Positions 1-8,502 of a stretch of 64,000 nt of DNA are shown here, one piece after another. Position 1 is the stretch's first letter. The number at the start of each line of letters is the position of its first letter. Location: assembly GCA_016713765.1 (NCBI GenBank), contig JADJON010000003.1, positions 868,001 to 932,000 of the forward strand, read 5' to 3'. Position numbers and translations under genes: made by a program. The notes below the pieces were generated by a model, which saw nothing but the letters and a program-made list of their open reading frames with translations, made no database searches and had not been told where the DNA came from. Source of the stretch: Bacteroidota bacterium (GTDB lineage Bacteria > Bacteroidota > Bacteroidia > AKYH767-A > 2013-40CM-41-45).

Positions 1-840
1 GTCAGTTTGGCGAATCTCTTTGAAGGAAAAAGTATTGATGTGATTGACCAGCCGACAGCGCTTGAATTCATCCTTGAACGGTTGATCATCGGTGGTTTTC
101 CCTCCCTGATCGACAAGTCTGTACAACAGGCAACGGATATAAATCGTGCTTATGTTGAGTTGCTTGCCGAAGTGGACATGAGTCGTGTTTCGGAAATCAA
201 ACGAGATCCAAATAAAGTAAGAAGTCTACTCCGGTCCATCGGAAGAAACACCGCCACGCTTGCGGAGATCACCAGGTTAGAAAGCGATATCCGGGAAAAA
301 GAAAGAACCTCCATCACCCGGCCGACCATTTACGATTATCTCGACGCGTTGAAGCGCCTCATGATCATCGAGGAGCAGCCTGCGTGGAATACACATATTC
401 GTTCATCCTATTCCTTGCGTAAATCTTCCAAGCATCACTTTACCGATGTCGCGTTGGCAGTCGCCGCCCTGGGAGCCAATGAGCAATCCCTTTTAAACGA
501 TTTGCATTTCACCGGCTTTTTATTTGAATCACTGGTCACCCACGACTTGCGGGTCTATGCACAGGCTAACGATGCCAAGGTCTATCATTACCGGGATTCC
601 AGCGGATTAGAAATCGACAGTATCGTTCAAAAATACAATGGAGATTGGTGTGCATTCGAAATAAAACTGGGGAGCGGACAAATTGAGGCAGCCGCGAAGA
701 ATCTCCTGAAGTTTGTCTCGATCCTTGATACTAAAAAGATTGCGCCACCGAAATCGCTCAACATCATTACCGGAACCGGGATCAGTTATACGCGAAAAGA
801 CGGCATTCATGTAATATCGCTTGGGTCATTGGGCGTTTAA
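1..840 (+). CDS. C-terminal part of a DUF4143-type AAA ATPase (5' end outside window)
   Basis: The frame is open from the window edge to the stop at 840, so this is the C-terminal ~277 residues of a longer protein; the TTG at position 7 is not a convincing start. The visible part matches the DUF4143 region found at the C-terminus of P-loop ATPases of the archaeal/bacterial 'ATP-binding protein' family: a winged-helix-like stretch with TIYDYLDALKRL, then FTDVALAVAALG, FLFESLVTHDLR and YHYRDSSGLEIDSIV, followed by a nuclease-like FEIKLG segment. The D and ExK residues of that segment resemble the restriction-endonuclease-like fold seen in this family. The cellular role of the family is unclear. 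It lies just upstream of a tyrosine recombinase and may be accessory DNA. Confidence 0.75.
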   Translation, partial: VSLANLFEGKSIDVIDQPTALEFILERLIIGGFPSLIDKSVQQATDINRAYVELLAEVDMSRVSEIKRDPNKVRSLLRSIGRNTATLAEITRLESDIREKERTSITRPTIYDYLDALKRLMIIEEQPAWNTHIRSSYSLRKSSKHHFTDVALAVAALGANEQSLLNDLHFTGFLFESLVTHDLRVYAQANDAKVYHYRDSSGLEIDSIVQKYNGDWCAFEIKLGSGQIEAAAKNLLKFVSILDTKKIAPPKSLNIITGTGISYTRKDGIHVISLGSLGV

Positions 841-1029
841 CGACAAAAAGGGAAAGGCTGTGCCGCCAAAAGAGGAAACGCTTTTAACCCCGCATGCTAC
901 TTTCGATCTACATGCAGCAAAATCATCGCATCACGGCACCCAATGCCGCCCGGTTAGTAGGCTGTTCAAGGCAGGCCTGTCCTTTTGCAATATTGATCCA
1001 TCCGGATTCGTTGCCCGGAAAAACTCAAG

Positions 1030-2103
1030 ATGGCTTCTCGACCAGGTGCCGCTCAACTGCCATTAGTACAGGCATTCGAGCAATTTATCCATGAGAGCGC
1101 TTCTGGCTTGCGGCGCAAGCCCGATGGCACCAAACTACTTACCGGTAGTGTCCAGAATTACCGTGCCACCCTGGAAAAGATCAAAGCCTTCCAAATCGAG
1201 TGCGGTACCGATTTGTTGTTACACGACCACCATCGGCTCAGTCTCAAGCAGGTGGAGCGTGAAAACGCTCGTTGGAAAAGGTTCATCCGACGATTTTCTG
1301 AATTCCTGAGAAGGCACAACGTCCGATCCGATAATTATCTCGGCTTTCATTTCAAGCATCTGAAAACATTTTTGCGCTACCTGGAGGTGGCGCACGGTTG
1401 GGAGTTGGGTAATATTCCCCGGCTGTTCTTCGTGCGCAAAGAACCCGTACCCATCGTTGTGGTGCCGTTACATCGCATCCGTTCCTTGCTTCAGGATCAC
1501 GGACTGTTGCAACGCCTCAGCCCGGAACTGCGACAGGCCCGCGACATCTTCCTGGTCGGTTGTTCTACCGGTTTGCGGGTGTCCGATCTTTTGTCACTCC
1601 AACGGTCCAACCTTGAGCAGACCGGTTCGGCTACCTACCTGGTTATTGCCAGTCGTAAAACCGGCTCATTGCTTCGAATCCCTCTACCGGCGTATGTTCT
1701 CGAGATCTTTCGCCGGTACCGTTCAAGAGGAATCCGTCTCTTACCCCACATCAGTAACTCCTGTCTGAACAAACGTCTAAAACTGCTGGGAGAGGCTGCG
1801 GGCTGGACCGAACCACACATCCTTTGGCGAAACCGTGATGGCCGCCCGCGCATGGTCTTTAAAGACCCAACCAACAAAACTCACTTTCGATTCTGTGACC
1901 TCATCACCTCCCACACGATGCGCAGAAGCGCCATCTCCATGCTACTGGCCAGCGGCATGGCCGAACACCTGGTGCGCAAAATCTCCGGCCATGCACCCAA
2001 CAGCGCCGAATTCTTCCGGTATGTGGACATCAGCCAGGACCAACTCGATACGGAAACTTTGAAATTCTACGCCCTCTTAGAGGAAAAACCAGCCTTGAAT
2101 TGA
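1030..2103 (+). CDS. Tyrosine recombinase (phage integrase family)
   Basis: A 357-residue site-specific recombinase. Residues ~1-130 form the N-terminal SAM-like core-binding domain typical of Bacteroidota integrases. The C-terminal catalytic domain shows the whole active site: R183 (STGLR), K210 (ASRKTG), H295-x-x-R298 (HTMR), H321 (SGH) and the nucleophile Y331 (FRYVDIS). The protein therefore looks active. Starting at ATG 1030 gives a normal family length; the 189 bp before it contain no supported gene. It is the only recombinase next to the toxin-cassette array, and its 3' end is followed within 10 bp by an inverted repeat. It could be the integrase of the island, or act on the array itself. 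The second role is inference only. Confidence 0.9.
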   Translation: MASRPGAAQLPLVQAFEQFIHESASGLRRKPDGTKLLTGSVQNYRATLEKIKAFQIECGTDLLLHDHHRLSLKQVERENARWKRFIRRFSEFLRRHNVRSDNYLGFHFKHLKTFLRYLEVAHGWELGNIPRLFFVRKEPVPIVVVPLHRIRSLLQDHGLLQRLSPELRQARDIFLVGCSTGLRVSDLLSLQRSNLEQTGSATYLVIASRKTGSLLRIPLPAYVLEIFRRYRSRGIRLLPHISNSCLNKRLKLLGEAAGWTEPHILWRNRDGRPRMVFKDPTNKTHFRFCDLITSHTMRRSAISMLLASGMAEHLVRKISGHAPNSAEFFRYVDISQDQLDTETLKFYALLEEKPALN

Positions 2104-2110
2104 TGGAATA

Positions 2111-2148
2111 TGATCGAAAAATGTATCTTTCCCGGGTCTTTTCGATCA
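2111..2148. repeat. Inverted repeat next to recombinase (possible att core or terminator)
   Basis: The arms TGATCGAAAA (2111-2120) and TTTTCGATCA (2139-2148) are a perfect 10-bp inverted repeat around an 18-nt centre. A third partial copy, CTTTCGATCA, follows at about 2158. The structure sits between the recombinase stop and the first Rhs cassette. It could be a recombinase-binding crossover site; a terminator is less likely because no long T-run follows. Confidence 0.5.
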
Positions 2149-2155
2149 GCGTATC

Positions 2156-3088
2156 ATGCTTTCGATCAACTACTTATACGGTTTTGATTATTATCCCTTC
2201 GGGATGTTGATGCCTGGAAGGAACTACAATGCTTCTGACTACCGATTCGGACACGGTGGCCAAGAGAAAACGGATGAAATATCTGGTGTAGGAAACCATT
2301 ACACAGCACTATTCTGGGAAATGGATCCGCGAATTTTGAGAAGGTGGAACCAAGACCCTAAGCCGAACCCTTCCATATCTAATTATGCCATTTATGCCAA
2401 TAACCCGATCTGGTTTGTAGATGTATTGGGAGATACAGCATATCAGTTTAGGCTGGACGGTTCATTCTTTAGAAAATTTGATGATGGCAAAAAAGACGTG
2501 ATTGGTCAGTTTTTTCAAACATCCACTTCCAATTATGATAAGGACGGAAACTTAACCTCTTACACATATAGTGACCCTGTAAACTTCACGTTCAATGATT
2601 TGGATTTAGACAGGGAAGCTATTGTAAGCGGAAGCATGAAAGCAACGTTAATTACGGAAAATGATATTGACGCTGCAATGGATTTTAATGGGGTTAAAAC
2701 TCCAGAAGCCCAAAATAGTCCATGGACCTATATTGAAAGGGAAAGCAGACCAGTAGGTGACGAATCCATTCTGTCAGGCAAAAGCACTGGGTTGTTGGAT
2801 CATTACTCAACGAGCCCCATTGTTAAAAGTGGATACCTTCACGTGGTTAAACCTGCTTCTGGAAGCACGGGTTTTGGAGCAGGGTATAATGATATGGATT
2901 TTGGAAATTTCCTTTGGGGACACTCAGGGAAAATGTTAGGCTTCTCTCTTATTACTCTTAAATCAACAGCCCATCTTAATAATGCTGTTAATGGCCGATC
3001 TGATAACCCAGGGAAAGATGTGCCTTTATTAGATGCAGAAGCCGATCAAAGAGCAATAAAAGGAGGTTACAATTATCCTGTTAAATAG
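2156..3088 (+). CDS. Rhs cassette C1: Rhs C-terminal tip with toxin domain (possibly Ntox44-like)
   Basis: A 310-residue fragment. DNA shared with the other cassettes begins only at about 2186, with DYYPFGMLMPGR, so the Rhs arm is the shortest in the array. The usual Rhs tail follows (GGQEKTDEISG, DPRILRRW, NNPIWFVDVLGD) to about residue 95, then a unique toxin region. The end of the toxin (MDFGNFLWGHSGKMLGF, then a D-x-x-A-I-x-G-G-Y pattern) resembles the 'polymorphic toxin type 44' domain. That assignment is from memory and tentative. There is no N-terminal export region, so it is a silent tip unless recombined. A lipoprotein gene starts 7 bp downstream. Confidence 0.7.
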   Translation: MLSINYLYGFDYYPFGMLMPGRNYNASDYRFGHGGQEKTDEISGVGNHYTALFWEMDPRILRRWNQDPKPNPSISNYAIYANNPIWFVDVLGDTAYQFRLDGSFFRKFDDGKKDVIGQFFQTSTSNYDKDGNLTSYTYSDPVNFTFNDLDLDREAIVSGSMKATLITENDIDAAMDFNGVKTPEAQNSPWTYIERESRPVGDESILSGKSTGLLDHYSTSPIVKSGYLHVVKPASGSTGFGAGYNDMDFGNFLWGHSGKMLGFSLITLKSTAHLNNAVNGRSDNPGKDVPLLDAEADQRAIKGGYNYPVK

Positions 3089-3095
3089 TGATCCT

Positions 3096-3653
3096 ATGGT
3101 AAAACTCCTAAGTTTATTCATGTCTCTGTTGTCGGTGCTTTGCTCTTGTAATAGTCAAACAACTGTGGAAGAAACCGAGAAATATAAGTTTATTGACAGC
3201 CTTTCTTTAGATGACTTGGAAACGTTGAGAGGTGTAAATATTGCTGTTAGAAACAAAGAAGATGCGGCATACTCTTTTGGGATATTGCTAAGAGACATTT
3301 ACTATCGAATACCAGCCTATGATACCTTGAAAGAAAGAGAAATAATAATGAACCCGAATTGGTATGATGTGGTGAAGTATGCAAAAGCTAATAATGTTGA
3401 TAGTACGCAGGCGTATGTTTTTGTCAAGATAATCAGTGATAAAATTACTTCCGTATTTCATAGGGCAAACGTTTACAGCATCAAACAGGATGCTTCTTTA
3501 GGCGACTTTGTAATTTTTGAATTGAGTAGTCCAGAAATTGATAAGCCTAAAGAGAAAATTATTTGCTTATATCCCTCTGGTGAGATAAGACACCAATACT
3601 GGAAAGATTATTTTACAAAGGCAGAAAAGATTAAGGACGGTTGGTATAAATAG
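3096..3653 (+). CDS. Putative immunity lipoprotein of cassette C1
   Basis: A 185-residue protein with a short hydrophobic N-terminus ending in a lipobox (SVLCSC), so it is predicted to be an envelope lipoprotein. I recognise no family. It starts 7 bp after toxin C1 on the same strand, the normal place for an Rhs immunity gene, and its sequence is unlike the immunity candidates of the other cassettes. If it is the cognate immunity protein, the C1 toxin should be met in the periplasm. The immunity role is inferred from position only. Confidence 0.65.
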   Translation: MVKLLSLFMSLLSVLCSCNSQTTVEETEKYKFIDSLSLDDLETLRGVNIAVRNKEDAAYSFGILLRDIYYRIPAYDTLKEREIIMNPNWYDVVKYAKANNVDSTQAYVFVKIISDKITSVFHRANVYSIKQDASLGDFVIFELSSPEIDKPKEKIICLYPSGEIRHQYWKDYFTKAEKIKDGWYK

Positions 3654-3685
3654 AATGCGAAAACTGGCCTGTCCGGAATTTTTCC

Positions 3686-3918
3686 TTATTCCGAATACGC
3701 CTTTTTCATTTTCCTGTCTCTGAGGAAAGCATCCACCATCTCAAAGACGTGCGCCTTGTCCGCTTCGTTCAGCTTCTGAACATCCTGCAGGCGTTTTAGG
3801 GTTTTCTTATCCAGCTCCACGGAAGTTTTACCGAGCAGGAAATCCAAGCTCACCTCCAGCACATCGGCAATTTTAGAAGCCACTTCCTCGGATGGTTTTA
3901 CTTCGTCCCGTTCCTACT
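3686..3918 (-). pseudogene. Truncated XRE-family regulator (C-terminal half)
   Basis: The minus strand encodes ERDEVKPSEEVASKIADVLE followed by VSLDFLLG and a tail ending in DAFLRDRKMKKAYS. This is the C-terminal half of a common Bacteroidota XRE repressor, from the last HTH helix to the end. The codon where the family has Tyr (GKYER) is TAG here, and about 6 bp further on the sequence switches abruptly to Rhs-core DNA. The N-terminal half is gone. It points opposite to the adjoining C2 cassette. Two similar remnants occur at 10900 and 27345. Confidence 0.75.
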
Positions 3919-4090
3919 TGCCTACTGGCTCAGCCAATCCGCAATTCGGACGTGATGCGTTCTCCTATTCGCTGGGTTATCACGATGGCGACTACGAGCC
4001 GATCGGACAAGTTTCACCGGTGGCCGGCAACTTCAACGAGGGAACTCACTATACAAATATTCATACCGGTACGACCAGCTGAACCGGCTG
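3919..4090 (+). pseudogene. 5' part of the C2 Rhs arm, frameshifted with internal deletion
   Basis: This DNA is nearly identical to the C11 Rhs (minus strand, around 30560-30780) from SANPQFGRDAFSYSLGYHDG onward. Relative to C11 it lacks one G in the run at about 4043 and a 54-bp block at about 4056 (C11 codons from NGNIRH to LDPLG). The single-base loss puts it out of frame with the rest of cassette C2. It is non-coding in practice but is homologous DNA for recombination. Confidence 0.75.
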
Positions 4091-5848
4091 GTGGGTAAAC
4101 AAACCTATCACAATTGGTGGAACCGGGCCGACAACCTCTTCGTGACCGGAGGGACGCAGGACAAGCGTTACGATGAAGGCTTGTCGTATGATCCTAACGG
4201 GAATATCCTGGAATACCTCAGAAATGGGGTGGACGAAGCACCCATGGTCCTGGATATGGACAGCCTCCATTACCACTACGATGCAGGCACGAACCGGCTG
4301 AACCACGTCACAGACGGGGTAAATTCGGCCAATTATGCCGAAGACCTTGATTCTCAATCGCCGAATAACTATACTTACGATGGCAACGGCAACCTGACCG
4401 GGGATGTCTCGGAGGGTTTGACGATGTATTGGAACAATTACGGCAAGCTGGATTCGTTGAAGAACACGAACAAATCAATCGCCATGAAGTTCCGCTACGA
4501 CCCGATGGGCAACCGGATCGAGAAACGATTGTACCATCTGGACGGCAGCGGATCGGTTATTCGTCAGAGCGCCACGCACTATGTACGGGACGCGCAGGGA
4601 AATCCGTTGGCGGTATATGATCTCTTGGGCGGAGATACCATTGTCCTTAGCGAGTTTAATTTATACGGCACTAATCGCCTGGGCATGCTGACCACAGCGG
4701 ATACGTTAGTATGTGCAACCTGCACCACCGCGACGGCTCCATCTGTCTACCTGAGTCCTGTGGGAAATAAACGCTATGAGCTGAGTAATCACCTCGGTAA
4801 CGTCATGACAGTCATCAGTGACAAGCCGGTTCCGATCGATACGACCAGTGATGGATTGTGGGATTATTTTAATGCTTCCATGATTTCTGCGACTGATTAT
4901 TATCCCTTCGGGATGGGGATGCCGGGAAGAGTCTTATATGCTGATAATTATAACTATGGTTTTGGATCCCACGAAATTCTAAAAGAAGTTACAGGGACAG
5001 GTAATCGGGTAGACTTAGGTGATCGATGGTTAGATGTAAGATTGGGAATATCAAATAAGCCAGATTTTAAGGCGAGCAAGTTTCCTGATACTTCTCCTTA
5101 TTCTTATTCATCAAATAGCCCCATCCTCTTTATTGATCCCGATGGTATGGAAGTAAAGGCATATTCCTCTGCTTCACAAGCTCTAGTATTAAGAACACTT
5201 AACTATGCTTTTGGTAACCAGCATGGTTTTAGTTTTGTCAATAATGTACTAATTCACAGTGGCGTTTTACCTAAAGATATAACACCACAGCAAACGCTTA
5301 TATTTCACTATATCAACGAAATATTAGTCAAATCTACAACTCAAACATTAATTACGGTAAACTCATATACATCTGCCCGCATTGATGCTGAAGGCAATTT
5401 GCAAATCGGAGGCATAGTTAATGATGGAGAGGCAATGACATTTAGTTATAGTTCGTCAAAGAGTATAGGAAATAATGAGTTAGGCAATTTGCCATTGATT
5501 TTAGCCGTCACTCCATCATCCAATGAGATTGTTATTACGCCGAAGCTAATATCAAACGGAATTTCTTTGGAAACGGAAGCTGGAACTAGAATTTTTGGCG
5601 ATGATCATGCTACACTACACGAGTTTGGTCATGCTATAGTAAATACAATAATGACAGAGTTTAATGGAGAGTTTAATGGTATTAAGTTTGATGCAATGAC
5701 TAAGCAGCAAAGAAGCGATTGGGCAATTCAATTTACAAATACTTTGTTACAATCTTTACAGAGTCCATTGGAAACAGGTGTTGGACAGCATGGTAAAACG
5801 CGAAGTCATAAAAGTAATAATAATGAAGTTCTACCGCTGATAAAGTAA
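4091..5848 (+). CDS. Rhs cassette C2: Rhs core fragment with zinc-metallopeptidase-like toxin
   Basis: A 585-residue ORF. Residues 1-~280 are Rhs/YD-repeat core almost identical in DNA to C11, up to DYYPFGMGMPGR. A diverged Rhs tail then leads to DPDGMEV and a unique C-terminal domain of about 230 residues. That domain contains HEFGH at residues 510-514, the HExxH zinc-binding signature of zincin peptidases, so a metallopeptidase toxin is likely. There is no signal peptide or N-terminal Rhs half. The gene is followed after 5 bp by a small exported protein. The core carries the 'DTIVLSEFNLYGTNR' allele, as C11 does. Confidence 0.75.
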   Translation: MGKQTYHNWWNRADNLFVTGGTQDKRYDEGLSYDPNGNILEYLRNGVDEAPMVLDMDSLHYHYDAGTNRLNHVTDGVNSANYAEDLDSQSPNNYTYDGNGNLTGDVSEGLTMYWNNYGKLDSLKNTNKSIAMKFRYDPMGNRIEKRLYHLDGSGSVIRQSATHYVRDAQGNPLAVYDLLGGDTIVLSEFNLYGTNRLGMLTTADTLVCATCTTATAPSVYLSPVGNKRYELSNHLGNVMTVISDKPVPIDTTSDGLWDYFNASMISATDYYPFGMGMPGRVLYADNYNYGFGSHEILKEVTGTGNRVDLGDRWLDVRLGISNKPDFKASKFPDTSPYSYSSNSPILFIDPDGMEVKAYSSASQALVLRTLNYAFGNQHGFSFVNNVLIHSGVLPKDITPQQTLIFHYINEILVKSTTQTLITVNSYTSARIDAEGNLQIGGIVNDGEAMTFSYSSSKSIGNNELGNLPLILAVTPSSNEIVITPKLISNGISLETEAGTRIFGDDHATLHEFGHAIVNTIMTEFNGEFNGIKFDAMTKQQRSDWAIQFTNTLLQSLQSPLETGVGQHGKTRSHKSNNNEVLPLIK

Positions 5849-5853
5849 GATGC

Positions 5854-6231
5854 ATGAGACATATATTTATTATTTTACTCATCTATACCATTACAATGAG
5901 CAGTAAAATATTTGCTCAGGATAATGAAGAGATTGTTATTAAATCCTTGTTGTACTTTAACGAAAAATTATCGCTACATCTAGAATTAATGGGGAAACCT
6001 ATATTAATATCTTACAACAATAACGAATATATATTTAATATGTTTGTGAATCAAAAGGAATTGCAACCACTGGAGAAGTTACAATTCAAGTATACCCTGA
6101 AAAAGGTAGAGAGTAGTAAGTATGAGTTTGCATTAAATGTTGTGTCCGTATACAATGGCACATTTAGAGTGAATGAAGATGATTCAAAAAAACTAATTCG
6201 AAGTGTATCATATGTTGAAAGTCTAAAATAA
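5854..6231 (+). CDS. Putative exported immunity protein of cassette C2
   Basis: A 125-residue protein with an N-terminal signal peptide (hydrophobic to about residue 20, MSSKIFAQ cleavage region). No family recognised. It is AT-rich and starts 5 bp after the C2 toxin on the same strand. By position it is the cognate immunity protein. Export to the periplasm fits a peptidase toxin acting in the envelope. Confidence 0.6.
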   Translation: MRHIFIILLIYTITMSSKIFAQDNEEIVIKSLLYFNEKLSLHLELMGKPILISYNNNEYIFNMFVNQKELQPLEKLQFKYTLKKVESSKYEFALNVVSVYNGTFRVNEDDSKKLIRSVSYVESLK

Positions 6232-6294
6232 GGGACTATCAGATTAGAAATAAATTTATTTATATTTCCCCAAAAATCTAGCTAAGAGAGCAAA

Positions 6295-6387
6295 CTTTTC
6301 TAATTCGTACATCATTCGAAGCAACATTTTTTGAAATGCGCTATATATATGATGGAAGCCATTTCAAATATCCTTTAGCAATAGGGC
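6295..6387 (+). repeat. Conserved inter-cassette spacer, diverged copy
   Basis: This non-coding stretch resembles those at 8447 and 21090 (minus): CTAATTCG, CATTCGAAG, then TGGAAGCCATTTCAAATATC and TTTAGCAATAG directly before the Rhs arm. It is the most diverged copy in its left half. The rest of the gap after the immunity gene shows nothing recognisable. Confidence 0.55.
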
Positions 6388-6441
6388 CTCCATTACCACT
6401 ACGATGCAGGCACGAACCGGCTGAACCACGTCACAGACGGG

Positions 6442-7878
6442 GTGAATTCGGCCAATTATGCCGAAGACCTTGATTCTCAATCGCCGAATAACTATACTTA
6501 CGATGGCAACGGCAACCTGATCGGGGATGTCACGGAGGGTTTGACGATGTATTGGAACAATTACGGCAAGCTGGATTCGTTGAAGAACACGAACAAATCA
6601 ATCGCCATGAAGTTCCGCTACGACCCGATGGGCAACCGGATCGAGAAACGATTGTACCACCTGGACGGCAGCGGATCGGTTATCCGGCAGAGTGCAACGC
6701 ATTACGTGCGGGACGCGCAGGGAAATCCGTTGGCGGTATATAATCTCTTGGGCGGGGATACCCTGGTGGTGAATGAGTTCAATCTCTATGGAAGCAACCG
6801 GTTGGGTATGCTTACGACTGCTGATACGCTAGTATGTGCAACCTGCACCACCGCGACGGCTCCATCTGTCTACCTGAGTCCTGTGGGAAATAAACGCTAT
6901 GAGCTGAGCAATCACCTCGGTAACGTCATGACAGTCATCAGTGACAAGCCGGTTCCGAGCGATACGACCAGTGATGGATTGTGGGATTATTTTAATGCTT
7001 CCATGGTTTCTGCGACTGATTATTATCCCTTCGGGATGGGGCAACCCGGAAGGTCGTTTTCTAGTGCAGATTATCGGTTTGGTTTTAACAGTCAGGAGAA
7101 GGTGGGTGAAATAGCAGGTAGCGGTAATCACAACACCGCTTTATTTTGGGAATATGACACGCGATTAATACGAAGATGGAATATTGACCCTGTGGTAAAG
7201 TCATGGGAAAGTGGCTACGCAGTTTTTGCAAACAATCCTATTTCTTTTGTTGATCCTTTCGGAAGCGATTCAGCATACTTCTTAGACCAACAAGGAAATC
7301 CCGATAATAAGAGGGTTTATACAGCGGATGTGTATATTGTTAAAGACGGCAACGTAGTTGGTCACTACTCAGGGAGCACTTTTCCTAACGACGCTTCTAG
7401 GCATAACACTGTTCAGTCAGGAGAATATAATTACAATAATAAAGCCGGACATAAGGGCGGCACAAAGAAAGGGTTAAATATTGTCAATGAAAGAGGAGTT
7501 CGTGAAGCTCCTGGCACTGACCCTAATGGGAATGATATTACAATGATCTATGTAAATATTCATTCTGGTGTTCCACCAGAAGATGACCCCGCTGGACTAA
7601 ATAGACAAAATAGAGGATCAGAAGGTTGTCCAACAATTCACCCCTCCGATGCGGAAGCTTTTTTTGGCAATTTTAATTGGACAAATACTAATCAAACAAC
7701 AGGAAATAGTACCGGGACGGTGATTATAATGCGAAATCCTTCGTCGCAAGAAAATTTAAAACAGGTACTTGAAACGAAGCTATTATTGTATAGACAAAGT
7801 TTACCAACTAATGAAGGATCTGAAATTAAGCTTGATAACCAGCAGCGTAATACTTTATCGATATGGCAAACAAAATAG
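6442..7878 (+). CDS. Rhs cassette C3: Rhs core fragment with L,D-transpeptidase-like toxin
   Basis: A 478-residue ORF starting at GTG 6442; homologous arm DNA begins at about 6388. Residues 1-~200 are Rhs core of the 'DTLVVNEFNLYGSNR' allele, ending at DYYPFGMGQPGR. The Rhs tail (FNSQEKVGEIAGSG, DPFGSD) follows, then a unique domain. That domain has IHSG at about residues 373-376 and SEGCPTI with C396. The spacing of an invariant His and a Cys in an 'HG...SxGC' arrangement recalls YkuD/L,D-transpeptidase folds and the Tlde1 effector class, so peptidoglycan may be the target. This is a motif-level inference. The downstream gene overlaps its last 16 bp and encodes an exported protein, which fits a periplasmic target. 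Confidence 0.75.
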   Translation: MNSANYAEDLDSQSPNNYTYDGNGNLIGDVTEGLTMYWNNYGKLDSLKNTNKSIAMKFRYDPMGNRIEKRLYHLDGSGSVIRQSATHYVRDAQGNPLAVYNLLGGDTLVVNEFNLYGSNRLGMLTTADTLVCATCTTATAPSVYLSPVGNKRYELSNHLGNVMTVISDKPVPSDTTSDGLWDYFNASMVSATDYYPFGMGQPGRSFSSADYRFGFNSQEKVGEIAGSGNHNTALFWEYDTRLIRRWNIDPVVKSWESGYAVFANNPISFVDPFGSDSAYFLDQQGNPDNKRVYTADVYIVKDGNVVGHYSGSTFPNDASRHNTVQSGEYNYNNKAGHKGGTKKGLNIVNERGVREAPGTDPNGNDITMIYVNIHSGVPPEDDPAGLNRQNRGSEGCPTIHPSDAEAFFGNFNWTNTNQTTGNSTGTVIIMRNPSSQENLKQVLETKLLLYRQSLPTNEGSEIKLDNQQRNTLSIWQTK

Positions 7879-8432
7879 ATCATGTTTTTGCATTTTCTGC
7901 AATCCTAATACTATTAAATCCAATCAAATCATTTTCTAAAATAGATAGCTGCGATATCAATTTATTGATTGAAAAACAAATAATATATTTAACTAATGCC
8001 CCTAAATCAAATTACGATTCCTTGATATATTTAATGAGAATAAACACTATTGATAAAGTAAGGGAATGTTATTTTCCTAAAAATGATTTTCAGCAGAACT
8101 TATTATTCCATCTTATTGACTCCTGCTATGAAAGAAGTAAATCAGATATTAATAGTTTAAGCTTCTTGATTAGTCTGTATTTGAGCGAAATGTACAACAT
8201 TGAACTTAGAGAATATGTAGCAAGCATTATTCCATATGCAGTTATTAATAACCCGCTTAATTACGTATTACTTTATAATCGTTTAAAATATGATGAAAGG
8301 CAAATTATTAATGGAACATTTGTGTACTTAAAAAAAGAATCCGATATTAAATATTTAATTGATCGTTTAGATTCAATAATATTAGATGTTAATATATTAA
8401 GAGAGAAGATAATATTAGAGATAAATAAGTGA
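7863..8432 (+). CDS. Putative exported immunity protein of cassette C3
   Basis: A 189-residue protein with an N-terminal hydrophobic signal segment (HVFAFSAILILLNPIKSFS). It is otherwise unrecognised, AT-rich and helix-rich. Its ATG overlaps the 3' end of toxin C3 by 16 bp in another frame, suggesting translational coupling. Position and export signal make it the likely periplasmic immunity protein for the C3 toxin. Confidence 0.6.
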   Translation: MANKIDHVFAFSAILILLNPIKSFSKIDSCDINLLIEKQIIYLTNAPKSNYDSLIYLMRINTIDKVRECYFPKNDFQQNLLFHLIDSCYERSKSDINSLSFLISLYLSEMYNIELREYVASIIPYAVINNPLNYVLLYNRLKYDERQIINGTFVYLKKESDIKYLIDRLDSIILDVNILREKIILEINK

Positions 8433-8446
8433 TGTTATGTTGTATC

Positions 8447-8502
8447 CCTCCCCTAATTCGGACTGCATTCGAAGTTACATTTTTAGTTAATGTGCTGTAG
8501 AT
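8447..8502 (+). repeat. Conserved inter-cassette spacer, left part, cut by IS3 relic
   Basis: CCTCCCCTAATTCGGACTGC and the following bases up to GTGCTGTAG match the minus-strand spacer at 21090-21190 almost base for base. The match stops at 8502, where IS3 internal sequence begins. The spacer's right part (TTATCCTTTAGCAATAG) resumes after the IS at about 9584. Confidence 0.7.

Noticed and set aside
821..1094. Small frames between the ATPase and the recombinase
   Set aside because: They overlap each other and the recombinase start and show no conserved feature.
4061..4357. Recurrent ~98-residue antisense frame in Rhs arms (also at 30297)
   Set aside because: It recurs only because the arm DNA is repeated; it is opposite to a conserved Rhs frame.
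6295..6387. Spacer as an integron attC site
   Set aside because: I see no attC-type core (RYYYAAC/GTTRRRY) with paired arms, and the recombinase is not of the integron type by its visible motifs.
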